In this document: in pieces, positions 14,201 through 27,191 of the stretch
Numbering within the stretch: position 1 is the first letter of the stretch
How the letters are laid out: each line of letters starts with the position of its first letter
Assembly (NCBI GenBank): GCA_031002005.1
Contig: CM061919.1
Location: 171,351,121 to 171,415,120 of the forward strand
Direction: 5' to 3'
DNA length: 64,000 nucleotides
DNA from: Vandiemenella viatica
Taxonomy: Eukaryota; Arthropoda; Insecta; Orthoptera; Morabidae
Translations under genes and position numbers: made by a program
The notes under the pieces: generated by a model
Seen by the model: only the letters and a program-made list of their open reading frames with translations
Told to the model about the DNA's origin: nothing
The model's database searches: none

Positions 14201-16840
14201 TGCAAGTTATGACAAAACATAAAAAAGCCTTCTACCACTCAAAGTAGCTTGTAAAGCTTTTAAAATTCCAGTTAAAGTACAGGGTCGGCGTTAGGGGGAG
14301 GTTAAGCAGGGCAAAAGTACTTCGAGCCCGGGTCTCCAAAGGGGGCCCGCTGGCCTGGTACCTAGCTAACAGAAATCAAATGCAAGTTTTGAAATCTGCA
14401 CCAATAATTATGAAAATTTACATAAAAATTTTCTGACTTTATAAAAAAAAATGTATAAAGTAAAAAAATTTGTTGGGGGGGGGGGGGGCTAAGAACGCTT
14501 ATCTGGGACCCAAAAGTACTAGTGCCGGCCCTGATAAAGTGTATAAAGTTAACTTTGGTACTGAGGAAGTTTTCAAGATAAAATCAGATTGGTATCAGTT
14601 GATTAATGTTAACCTAAAGTTTAATGTCAGAAGCCACAAACACTCACATGAGTTCTAAAAATAAAGATAATCATTCTGATAAAAGGTTTACATGGGAATA
14701 AAATTGATTTAAAGCCACAATTCGGTTTTCAAAAGTTGGAATACATGAGATGATACAGCAATGGGTGCAGTGAACAAGGATGGAGAGATGAAGTTAAACA
14801 ATGGATTTTTAGAGCAAACAATAAAACAGCCTATATGAATAAATTTAAAGGATTTAACTAAGCCAGCATATTCTCAGCAACTAAACACCAAATTTAAAAC
14901 TAAAAGACCAATTTAAATGAAAGATATTAATAATTAAAAATACATGAATATTAAATAAAAATATTTAATGAAATAAATTCAGGATCTAATAATAAATAAT
15001 AAAATGATAACAGATGAACAAATAATAATAGTTTATATAGTGGAAAAGGCAAATTCTAGGTGTTGCACAATAGAATGAGTCTAGGTGATTTTTACTTCAA
15101 GATATTTCAAAGATGAGTTAATAATTAAAAGAAAGAGCATAAAATTTCAGCAAAAAAAGTGAAAACCCCATTTGGGTAAATAAGAAAGATATTCATTTTC
15201 GAAAGATAATGATTACACATGGAATGACACAATCTGTGACACAATATCACATCTGATGGTATAACTTCTAAAGGAAAATAAAGACAGATCTAAAAAGTAT
15301 CTCAAATGAAACATAAAATTAAAAGAAATCGTTTGTTATATATAACTGCACAAAGGATTAAATATTTTTGGAATAAGAAGAAAATAAAAGAAATTAATAA
15401 CCCTCTCACTTAAATAATTAATGACAGCCAAAGTAGTAAGAATTGGAGAAAATTTGTCATAGCTAAAAATGTTGAAAATAATTTAATCTATGAGAAGTAA
15501 AATTTTGGTAAAGATCTGTCAAATGTTTGATAACTTGAGAACAGATTTGGTCAGTTCACAGTAGAAGAGTGAGTCACCTTGGAGATTCACCATTATTCTG
15601 GACATTTCTCAGGCGGTAAAGCGGGAAACCCAGGAGCTGCTTTGTGGCAGTTGATAATCAGATTTTGAGCATTGTGGGCGATACCTGCAACAGTCTACAT
15701 AGTGAATTTGGGACTTGGATTTATTCCAAACAAGCAGTACTACGTGATAGAATATTTTGGTGACAAACTGATAATACTGGTGCCGAACATTTCCTTCAAG
15801 CTTGCTCAAACACGGTTGCAATGTAATAAATATCTATGAGTGAATGCTGCAACCTTGGTGTGAGTATGTTCGAAGAATAACTTGCCATATTTAATTTTGG
15901 CTTGAAATCTGATAAATATTTACTTTCAAGACTGTGTTGACTTCCTAATACCACCAGTAACTTCAAAGATGTAAAATAAATTCAGTGACAAATGATTTCC
16001 GGTGTAAATTTTTCTAACAATAGACTATATTCTCACAATTGCTCCTTATTTCAAGGATGCTGTAAACTGAATTTAGGCATGAATTCTGCAAATACAATTT
16101 CTTAGTACCAGAAGTATCAGGGAAGAAAATACAACACAATCATCCAATTGCAATGGCAGGAATCAATGCTACAGAGCATTACTATTCAACTATTAGCCTC
16201 AGTTTGAAGTCCCAAAGTTCTATAGAAGTATATTCTTAGCTTCATTTAAACTTAATCCAATACAAGAAACAAACAAAAATCATGATACTGACACAGCCCA
16301 AAAGCATTAACTAATCATTTCAATTAGTGATAAAAATATGCAGGAATTAGTCAAGAATTGTTTGTCAATTAATGTATATTAATTATTATATTAAGTATGA
16401 CCTCATTGTATCATATAATTGTAACATCTGTTTATGATTTACAGAATAAATATTATTAAAAAGAAATGCTTCACCTGTCTAAAGAACCAGGAAGAAATTC
16501 TGGCACCACATCAAAGTAGTAAGTGGTGTGATCAGAAAATGTGCAGGCATTTGATCCTCCTCCATGTTCGGAAAGATACTTGCTGTATTCATTTTCAGAT
16601 GGATACTTTTCAGTGCCAAGAAACAGCATATGTTCACAGAAATGTGCCAGACCTGGCAAGTGGTCAGGGTCACTCATATGGCCTGAAAACAAAAGGCTGT
16701 CTTTTAAAACAAGAGTTAAGAAATTGATAAACATGATGATGATACAATATCAGCAATAACTATCCTGAATGCATAACAAGCAAAAATTGGCAATTCCAAG
16801 GTGCACAGTAATATTAAAACTAATTTATTCTGTAACCCCT

Positions 16841-16873
<33 letters not shown>

Positions 16874-19800
16874 TTACAGTTTAACGTCCCTTTTTGACAA
16901 CGTGGTCTTTAGAGACGGGAAAGGATGGGGGCAAGGAATGGGAAGGAATTCGGCCATGGCCTTTTGAAGGAAGCATCCCGGCATTCGCCTGGAGTGATTT
17001 GGGGAAACCATGGAAAACCCAAATCTGGATGCCCGGACGGGGATTCGAACCGCCGTCCTCCCGAATGCGAGGCCAGAACGCTATCCGTTACACCACCACG
17101 CTCGGTCCCCTGTTTTAGACATGGACAATACAATACAGCATGATGGCTAAGTTTAAAGATGAAAAGAAGCTACAAATTAATGTATGAATGCTATTGATCC
17201 AGGTATCGTATATTAACCTCTTTCTGAGGCTGATGCCACTTTTCACAGTTTATTTGTATAAATAAATATATAAAAATTTCGACACTCGATGTGTGTATTT
17301 ATCTGTCTGTGTTTCAATGCAATCCTGCTTTCAACTATGGTAAGCAGTGGTTATTATCCTATCCAAATGCTTTATACATGTAGATGCAGTGAAACAACTG
17401 GCACTAAATAGTGAAAGGAATTAAAAATCAAAATAAGTGAATTAACCACAGCTTACCTTAGATGATGGCAGGGCAGTGTGGATGCACATCATGGACATGA
17501 ACACAAGAGAAATTGAATTTTTCAGATATAATCCCTTCATCAGTGAGCAGAACATGGCAAAGGGGCATACTGTAGGTGACATCAAACAGTGACCATCGAG
17601 CAAGGCACATGGTTGCGGTACATTCAAACAGAGGATAGGAAGATGGAATAGGGAGTTCAAGAGAATTAATGAACATTGAAAAATATCAAAACCAGTCATG
17701 GGCGAGCAAATGGAGCAGCTAGCAAAATAAAATATTATATATGTAAATATAAATAAACAAAAATCAAAATAAATAAACATGAACAGTAACAGAGTACGAA
17801 AATCACCTGTGGTTAGTTATGGTTAAAATTTGGTAAAGAAAAGGGGGGAAGGGATTAGAAGAAATCAAAGGGGAGAGAGAAAAGAACACTTAAGGCAAAT
17901 ACTGAGTACTATCTTAAGATGAGATCGGGAGGTTGCCTGGTGCCCAATTTTTTTCTAGTAAGCCAGCTCCCACCTTTTGAGAACACAGGGGCAGCTGTTG
18001 TTTGGGAGAGTTCTGATAGCATGGAAGCTGAAGCAAGAATTAATACTACTGGTGTTATGGGAGGTGCCATGGGCAGATAGTGAGTGGTTCGGATTCCTGG
18101 TGAATACCGTCTGTCGCTGGCCATTCATTCTTATGCCTAGCTGATTGGTCATCAAACCTATGTAGGAAGCCAGGCAATTGTTCAGGTTATCTGGTATATC
18201 ACATGGTAGGTTTCACAGGTGGCATGTCCTATGATGGGAAATCTTCCCCCAGTGACAAGGATGGTCAAGGTGGTGGAACCATGGCTTATGTTGCAATCTT
18301 GCAGTGTGGTCTACTGCATGGTGAAGAACCTTAGAGCAGCCTGGTGGGACAGGGAATACTGTGTTGGCTGAGGTTAGTGGGTCTGCTGAAGCAAGTTCTT
18401 GGAGGGGCAGGGAGGGTTGTGGGGAGAACAGATTTCACTTCTGAGCAGGGTATGTCAAAAATGTAAAGGCTGGTAGAAAGGACCTAAATAAACAGATATC
18501 ATACAGGAATGTGTGTGTGGTAATTCCGTGTTGAGCTGGTAGAGAGCGCTGATGAGTTCAGCGTATAAAAGCGCTGCGCTAGCTGGATTCTTCATTTTTA
18601 TCATGGATCTCGAGCAGTATGCATTGCTTCACCAATGTGGAGCTAGCCGACATGTGTTTCATGTATGGGGCTGCACAAGGAAAAGGATTAGCTGTGAGTA
18701 GGCTGTACAGATAGCGATTCCTGGATAGGAATCAACTGGATCATGGAACATTTGAGGGTATTCATTGGGAGTCAAGCATTGTGAGTCCTGCAGTGGAGGA
18801 ATTCTAAACACAGTAGAGGATAATCCGTCGACAAGCTAGAGAGGTGTAGGACATGCACTGGATGTGATCCATGCAAATGTTTTGAGAATTTTACATGAAG
18901 ATGGAATGCATCCATATCATTTACAGAGTGTGCAAGCAATGAACCCTGGTAATTATCTACCATGTCTCAACTTTGCCTGTTGGTTCCTACAGCAGAATGC
19001 AGCCAATCAGACCTTCCCTGCAGATGTTTTATTTACTGATGAGGCTACCTTTATGTGCTCAGGTATGTTTGACATCCATAATCCTCACCATTGGGTTCAT
19101 GATAACCAACATGGCACAATAGCACATGCCTACCAACAAAGGTTTTCCATAACTGTTTGGGCAGGCGTTGTGTACAATAACTTCTTGGACCGTACATTCT
19201 ACCTAGTCGTTTGACTAGCCACATGTACAGTATCTCCATACAGGAGGTCTTACCTGAACTGCTGGTCAATTTTCCTCAAGCTGTTTGCAGATGAATGTGG
19301 TTCCAGCACAATGGAGCCCCACCTCATTTCAGCTGAGAAATCAGGAATCATTGGATGCTGTCTTTGGCCAGCATTGGATAGGACGGGGCTGGTCAGTTCC
19401 CTTGCCACTGTGTTCTCTTGATTTAACTTGCTTGGACTTCTTCTTTTGGGGTCATATTAAAAGCCTCGTGTACGAGAGTACCGTCACATCTTTAGGAGCT
19501 CTTATTACCTGCTTGTATGTTGCTGTTGTACATTTGCTCAACATGCCTGATGTCTTTTCTAATGTACACCGCTCCATGTGCCGCCACTGTGAATCTTGTT
19601 TCGGTATTGGTGGCCGCTCTTTCGAGCAGCTTTCGTACACTGTTAATAAATTTTTGTTTTCAGTTTCCTGCGGTTCATATTGCTTTACATGCTAGTGTTT
19701 TAATGCAGCATTCCTATATGGAATCGGATTATTTAGGTCCCCTCTATGAGCCTTTACATTTTTTATATCTAATTTTGAACCACCCTGTATAGAGTAAACA

Positions 19801-22800
19801 ATGAAATAAAAGGTACTAAGAAGTGAAAAGGAATTAAACTAGGATAGAGAAATGAGCCACCACTTACCTTTAATGATGTGGGGCACAAAAACACGCATGA
19901 TACAGAAATTTTTGGGACAAGCCCTTTGTCAACAGGAGGACATTATGGGAGGTGGGTGTTGTGGAAGATTGCCTCACAGAAAGACTGCTTACCAAGAAAA
20001 TGGTGGGGGTAAATTCAAATAGAGGACAAGCAGAGGGGCAGTGATTCAGACCTAATACTCAAGCATACATAGATATCAAAACTGATCTCTTGGTAGGTGG
20101 GAAGATCAAAATAATGTAATTAAATTTAATAGAAATAATGAAATAAGAATATGTATATTATTATTATTGCAGCTATATCGATCCTTTTTTCAGGATGTAG
20201 CCTCTTTAAGTCTAATGAGCAATATATTAGAATTTTATTCTACATAGTTTTGTTGTAGTTCTTTCCAGGCTGATCGCTCTTGAGCCACCCTCTTCCAATT
20301 CACGCCTGTAAGTCGACGTATATCCTTATCCCAGCGATCCGGGGGTCTTCCTCTCACTCTTTTCAGGTTTCTCGGTATCAAATCCAGCACTACCGTCGTC
20401 TATCTTTCACCTCTTTAGCGAGCAAAATGACCGGCCCATTGCCATTTTTGAGTCATGACTCTTTTTAAGATGTTTGTTACTTTAGTTATTGAACGAATGT
20501 GCACGGCCCTTTTCCCGTCTCTTCTCGTAAACCCTAGCATACTTCGCTGGGCAGTTCTCAGTTTTATATACATATAATTTTTTTTTTAAATCAAAGACCA
20601 TATGAAGTAAATGTCACATCAGGTTGGTGGTGAATTCATTTAGGTAGTGGGGAGGGAGACAAAGAGGGGATTAAAAAAGGGTAAACATCCTGATTGGCTA
20701 TTATCTTAAGTTCAGATAATGTGGTTGCCTCGTGGCCAGTTTGTACAGGTGGGCATGTTCCCACCTTCTGAGATAAGAGGAGCTGCTGGTATTAGGGAGG
20801 ACTCTGATAGCATGGACTGTGAAACATGAGTTGAAATTATTCGAGTCGTGGGCAGCAACCGGGCACTTTGTATTCCATGTGAATACCATCTGTTGGTGAC
20901 CATTTATTGTTATGAAACGTGGATTTGTGGTTAAACCTATATATGAAGCAAGGCATTGGTTGCATGTTAACTGGTAAATATCATGCGAGATTTCGCAGTT
21001 AGAGTGTCCTATGATCGGAAAGCTTACTCCTGTGACAGGGTTGGTAAAAGTGGTAGTGAGATGGTGTATGTTACACATCTTGCAGTGAGGTCTATTGTAA
21101 GGGAAAGAGCTGTGAGGTTGACTGTTGTGATAAGGAAAATTAAGTTTGTGAACTATGAGTTCACTGCGGTTAGGAGTACTGCTCAAACAAGTTCTGGGAG
21201 GGGCAGGGGAAAGTTTTCTGATCATAGGACACATCACCTGCGAAACCTTCCACGTAATTGACCAGTTAACATGCAATCACTGCCTGGATTCATATATAGG
21301 TTTTACCACAAATCCACTTTCCATAAGAATAAATGGCCACCAGCAGATGGTACCCAAAGCAGCCAGTTAAAAAGTAAAAAATAATACTTAAAAAAATAAA
21401 ATAAACCAAAGACTCCATGGGGTAAACATTACCTCAGGTTTGTGGTGATTCAATTTAGGTAGTGGGGATGGACACTCCCAAGGCTCAAATAATTTCAACT
21501 CTTGTTTCACGGTCTATGCTATCAGATTCCTCCCTAATAGTAGCAGCTCCTCTGAACCCAGAAGGTGGGAACTTGCCTACCTCAACAAACTGGGCACAAG
21601 GCAACCACCTGGTCTAAGATAATACCTGGTTAGGATAAAGGAAACAAAGAAACTGCCGCGAGGCACCGAAAATAAGATAGGATAGGGAAAATAAACAGTT
21701 ACCCGTCACTTACCACAGATGAAGGCAGGAGGGCGAGACACGTAAAACACAAAAACAAATGAATTGCACTATATTTCGACTTTAGTCTTAGTCACGTGGG
21801 AGGCGAGACATATGGCAGGGGAAAAGATGTGGTCACATCCCAACCCGCCACATACTATTATTATTTTTACTTATGTTTACCTCACTTTGCCTCCATCCCC
21901 ACTACCTAAATTGAACCACTAAACTGAGGTGATGTTTACTTTATAGTCTTTGGTTTAAATTTTTTTAAATTATTTTTTAAAATATAAATCAACATTCCCT
22001 TAAAACTTCGTTGTGTTTTCCAGTTGCTTATGTCATGATTTTTAACAATCCTAACCATCTACCGTTTATTTTCATCACTGAAAGTGAGTTCCCCCACAGA
22101 GGCTAACTTCCATCAGCACTAACTTACTAAGTTTTCATTCTCATGCCAGTCATTAAAAATGCCTAAAAAGTTGTCTGCCCCTCTTGGTCTCGCTGTTTCC
22201 CACTTCAAAAACAACAATATGTCTTCAGTAACCAAATACCTTCCTGCGTAGTCACACATCCTTTTCCTAACAGCATGTCTTCACCTTAATATTCCCTCCA
22301 AAGGCTTCACAGTAAAATTGCCCCCCCCCCCAACTTCACCCTATCTTACACATTTTCCGGTGCAGGCAGTTCTTAGCCTTAACTGCACTGGTGCTGCAAC
22401 AATACACTGACCTGGCCAGTCAACACTCCAGACATCTTAGATCTCTAAACAAAATACTGTTGCTTTCAACTCCACTATGTCCTCCCTCACCTTCAACAAC
22501 TCAGTGCAACAGGCCATAGAATCTATGAACCGACATGCTCATAACCATCTACGCAAATTGTCCACTCTATACCTACTCCCATCTCAAAGCAGGAGAGACT
22601 CTCCCCTGCAAATTACCAGGTCACCAACTCAGATTGTCAGGTATCTATTAAATTTTGTAATTGCGTGACAAAATTTTATTCTCAGAAGCGTGAGTTAGAT
22701 TGGATAATATTGTATTTCATTTTTATAATCAGTTTCTATGTTAATGTGACAAGAAAACAGATTTTTACAGTTGCTGAGATAGTATTTTGCATTGCATGAC

Positions 22801-25800
22801 CCTTCAGCATTCGCCTGGAGTAATATTTCGAAAGTTCATATTTAAATTATTTATTTTTCATAATAACTAAAGTTAACGTTTGCTAGAAGATCTAGCGATT
22901 TGTACAATTTCAGAGAGATAGCATTATTTTTATTGTCAAGGTCAAAACTGTATGATGAAATTTTCAGACATGCGATATGGTATATGATTAGCTTTCCAGA
23001 AGGTACCCATGAGAAATGGAAGTTTGGGATTTTCCCACGGTCCGTGAGTACCAGAACTTTCCTTGTTCCCTCTAGTAGCTAGCTCAGTCATTCAGAAACC
23101 GAGTGCGCAACAAGATGTAGGCTTAGTAGACCAGCAAGTTTCATATTAAGCACGGCTGTGCAAGAGTTTTATTTTTGGCAGAATGTAGGTTCGCGTATTT
23201 AAGTTTATTACAATGTAGCAGTGAAGTAGTATTACGCCATGTGGGGCCTCGGCATTACTTAAGTGCCGGTCGGTTTCAAATCAAATGTAACAGTAGAAGC
23301 GCGTGACAAACTTTTACACAGTTACAAGTGATAATCAATTATACTTTGAACTTTGGGGTGTGGTTTGGTTCAAGTTGGTTAATCGAACTTGCAAACTTTC
23401 CTTCTGTGACTTTGTCTGATGCTACTGACTTTAGAACATTTTCAAGAATATAGTGATTTTTAACTCTAAATGACCTGTGAATTTATTTTGACCATACCTT
23501 TCCTTAACTTGAGGTAGTAAAAAATGAAGTTAAGTGGCGACCTTTGTATCATTATTATAAAGCCATTGCTGGACTATCCAAGGCTACACACGATCAAAGC
23601 TAAGACAAAGCCTTTCGCCTCCACCCCAAGGCAAAGCTATTCGTCTTACAAGTTGTCAACCCCCCTCATTTCCTCAAGACCATCTATTGCCCAGCTCTTC
23701 AACATACCTCTACCACCTCCCTTAAAACCCACACCTCGCCCAGCCAGTCTGAATCAAGCAGCCAGACCCAAACTGTTTGTTATTAATCTGTCTTCTTCTA
23801 CACTCTCAGAACCATAACTCTCAGTTCTCTCCAAGGGTCTCACTTCTCACTCACTCCTAAACTTGATCAGACCACCCTAGTACGTGACTCCTTAGCATTC
23901 TACCACACTCTCCAATCGGAGGTACCACTTTGCCTCGAAGAGCAGCAATATGGACACTTGGAATGACCTGGAGCCCTGTCTCCAAGGATTCCAACTACCA
24001 TCCATTCTTGATCCACCACCACTCCCATGAAAACCACCATCTCCAATTGTTTCAAAATATGGTTTCCACCAGTTTGGCTTCTCCCAGTTTTGTAAAATTG
24101 ATACCCAGTGGCACCAATCTGACTCTTTCAGAAATCCAGGCCATCAAGGAGCTCTTCTCTGATCCAGACTTGGTCATTCTACCAGCAGACAAGGGCTCAA
24201 CTACAGTGGACATGATCCATTGTGACTACGTTAGTGAAGCACTGCATCAGCTATCTGACACTAAAACTTACCGTCCCCTCAACCATAATCCCACATCTGC
24301 AATCAATTATAGAATAAAAGACTTATATATAGCTCAGTGGAGTGGGGCCCCTCCAAGGCCTCACTCCCTATTCTGCCTTGCTCCTCACTCCAAAAAAATC
24401 AGCGCACACCTTCCCCATACCTACATCCTAAATTTCATAAGCCTGGCAACCCAGGACACCCCATAGTTGCTGAATATAGGTTCCTGACTGAGTGCATCTC
24501 TGCCCTGGTGAACCAGCATCTGCAGCCCATTATCAGCCTCCCTTCCACATCAAAGACACCCGACACTTCCTCTCTCGGCTGGCTACGGTACCCACACCTC
24601 TTCCCATGACTCCTTCATAGTAACAGGTTGATGTGACCTCCTTACATACAAATATTCCCCACTGTCATGGTCTCAGCGCCATGCAACACCTTCTACACCA
24701 GTGTCCCCCCAATATCCTCCCCACCAGATCCTTCCTGAACACCCTGGTCGAGCTAATACTGAACAACTTTTTTCATTCGATGGTAAAATTTACCACCAAG
24801 TGGCACTACCAAGGGCATCCCGTATGATTCCCTCATGCATTAACCTCTACTTAGGCCATCTGGAACAGTCATTCTTACCTGGAGCCCATCTGAAACCCCC
24901 TTTTGTGGGTGAGATTCATTGATAGCATTTTCATAACTTGGACCCATGGGGAAGACAACCTATCAGTTTCCTCAATGAACTCAATACTGCCAGCACTCTA
25001 AAAACTCATGTGGACTTACTCCCACTTTCCTAGATGTTCGACCTATCACTCATCTGTCCATATCAAACCCACCAACTTACAACAGTACCTTAATTACAAT
25101 AGCTGCCACCCTCATCACATCCCCCCCTCCCCTATAGCCTTGACATTCGGGGGAGACACATATGTTCCAATGACAGGACCTCCAACAGTATTCTAGCAAC
25201 ATCTCTGAAACCCTGATATCCTGCAATTACCCACCAGATCTAGTTCACAAACAAGTTTCAAGGGCCACATTACAACCCGCTCAGCCTGTCAACAGCCCAC
25301 AACCCTCTAAAACCAACCACTGCTCCATTTTGATCACCTGATACTTCCCTGGTTTGGAATCCATCAACCGAGTCCTGCAACAAGGTTATGACTTCCCCAT
25401 CACAGGACTTGCCACATGTGTATCCTCCCACCTTATATATCAGCTCACGTATAACCACTGCCTAGCATCCTAAATTGGTCTGACAACGAATCCACTGGCC
25501 ATCATAAGGAATGGACACAGACAATCAGTATTCACCCAGGAACCTGACCAGCCTGTATCTTATCACGCCACCACTCATGGCACCAACAATTTCAACATGT
25601 TTTGCGGTCTGTGCCATCAGTATCCTCTCGGACAAAAGCAGCATCTCGGAACTCAGAAGGTGGGAACTGGTCTATCAGTTCCAACTGGGTATCAGACAAC
25701 AACCAGGACTAAATTTAAGATAGCAACAATTTTCCACCCCCCTTCCACCCATCCCCCTCACCTCCTAACTTTTACCACAGAACCATCGCTCACCAGAGCT

Positions 25801-27145
25801 TATCCTTTTGTGGTTTGTAACTTCGAAATCCGCTTAATTTTATATTTCCAAATATTTTTATTTCACAGATTTCTCTGTTTTTTGCACCTACATCCATGAT
25901 GTAACAGTTAATTTAGGACCATCATCTGACATCAACCACGATGGGTTCCTATGGACACATTTAATATTTATCATTATTTTCTGGTTTATGCCTTTCTACC
26001 ACCACCCTCACTTCCCGCCATGTTGTTTTTCCCCTCATCATGAGCTACCGGCCTTGTTGGCTAACTCAATTGGCTGCCAGCCTCCAGCCATCTTACTCTA
26101 CTACTGAAGAACGGCTATAGGATCAAAAATTTTGCTCTATGTGTGTACGTGTTTTTTCCGTGTCTCAATGCCACAGGAATCCTCTTCTATCGTAAGCGGT
26201 GGTTTTTCTCCTATCCAAATGTTTATATATATATTTATTCTTTTTATTATTTATAATTAGATTTAACAATATTATTTTGCTCTTCCCGCCTACCAGAGAT
26301 CAGTTTTGATTTTTATCTACACTCGGGTATTAGCTCTGAATCACTGCCCCTGTACTTGTCCTCTGTTTAAATTTCCTGGCCAACAGTCTTTCTGTGAGGC
26401 AGTTTTCCACAACACCCACCTCATATAAACTGGATACGTTACACATTTTAATAGGAAAATAACCACTTCTTACCACAGCTGAAGATTACTGTGGCATTAA
26501 AACACAGAAATATAGGGTGAGGGGAGGGAGGGCAGAGCAGTGACAGCAAACTAGCTGATACGTGTCACTATCATAGTGCTCCCCATACACACAGTCAATT
26601 ACAGTAAATTGGCACCATCTGGCAGATGGCAGTTATCTCCTTTCTGTTGGCTCCTTGGATATTAAAATATCCTCTGATGGTTTTCTTAGCTGCCACAGTG
26701 TCTAGCATGCTTGAGCTAGTACCCCAGAATGATGCGATGGAATGGGTGCTCTCTCTAGTGTATGTATATTAGGGTTGTCGTAGATGTCATATTTGCGGAA
26801 GCGGATGTTCTGAGCTTGACATCCATGGATGCAGATGTTTTGCGGAAGTAGATGCGGATGTGGAAAAATAAATTTATAATTACTTAGATTTTAATATTTT
26901 ATCAAAATAAATTAAAAACAATCATTTTTTCATATTGAAATTCTATTTCCATACAATGCTGCAATACTGATTTATTTTTGCTTCATTTTTCAACAACAAA
27001 AAATGTGGGATGGTTTCACAACTGAATTAAATTATTTAGTTAATTACGTACGCGTCTAAAAAACCAGTCTTTGTCATACAAAATTTGCGGAGTTAGTGGC
27101 TAGACTAATTCAAGCATCAAGCACAAGGCCATGCATCTCCGCACT

Positions 27146-27191
<46 letters not shown>

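Larger units (their letters stand above)
21890..26290 (+). mobile_element. Penelope-like element, near full-length but decayed
   Basis: Plus-strand PLE with N-terminal region (about 22020-22640), RT (about 23540-25200), GIY-YIG endonuclease (about 25430-25730) and 3' flank to about 26290. It is interrupted by about 0.9 kb of unrelated sequence at about 22641-23550. It is the largest PLE copy in the IDE intron. Dense stops in all frames. Confidence 0.75.

Noticed and set aside
17030..17106. tRNA gene on the minus strand
   Set aside because: Box A/B-like sequence and a GGTTCGAATCC loop are present, but the acceptor stem is not formed and the sequence continues into a SINE body with an A-tail. 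The same applies to the copies at 7.8 and 27.4 kb.
17442..17780. 112-codon hydrophobic minus-strand frame
   Set aside because: Falls in a PLE LTR-like repeat; composition is simple and no family signature is seen.
22802..22825. Fifth SINE copy (AGCATTCGCCTGGAGTAAT)
   Set aside because: Only about 20 bases match the SINE body, too short to call an element.
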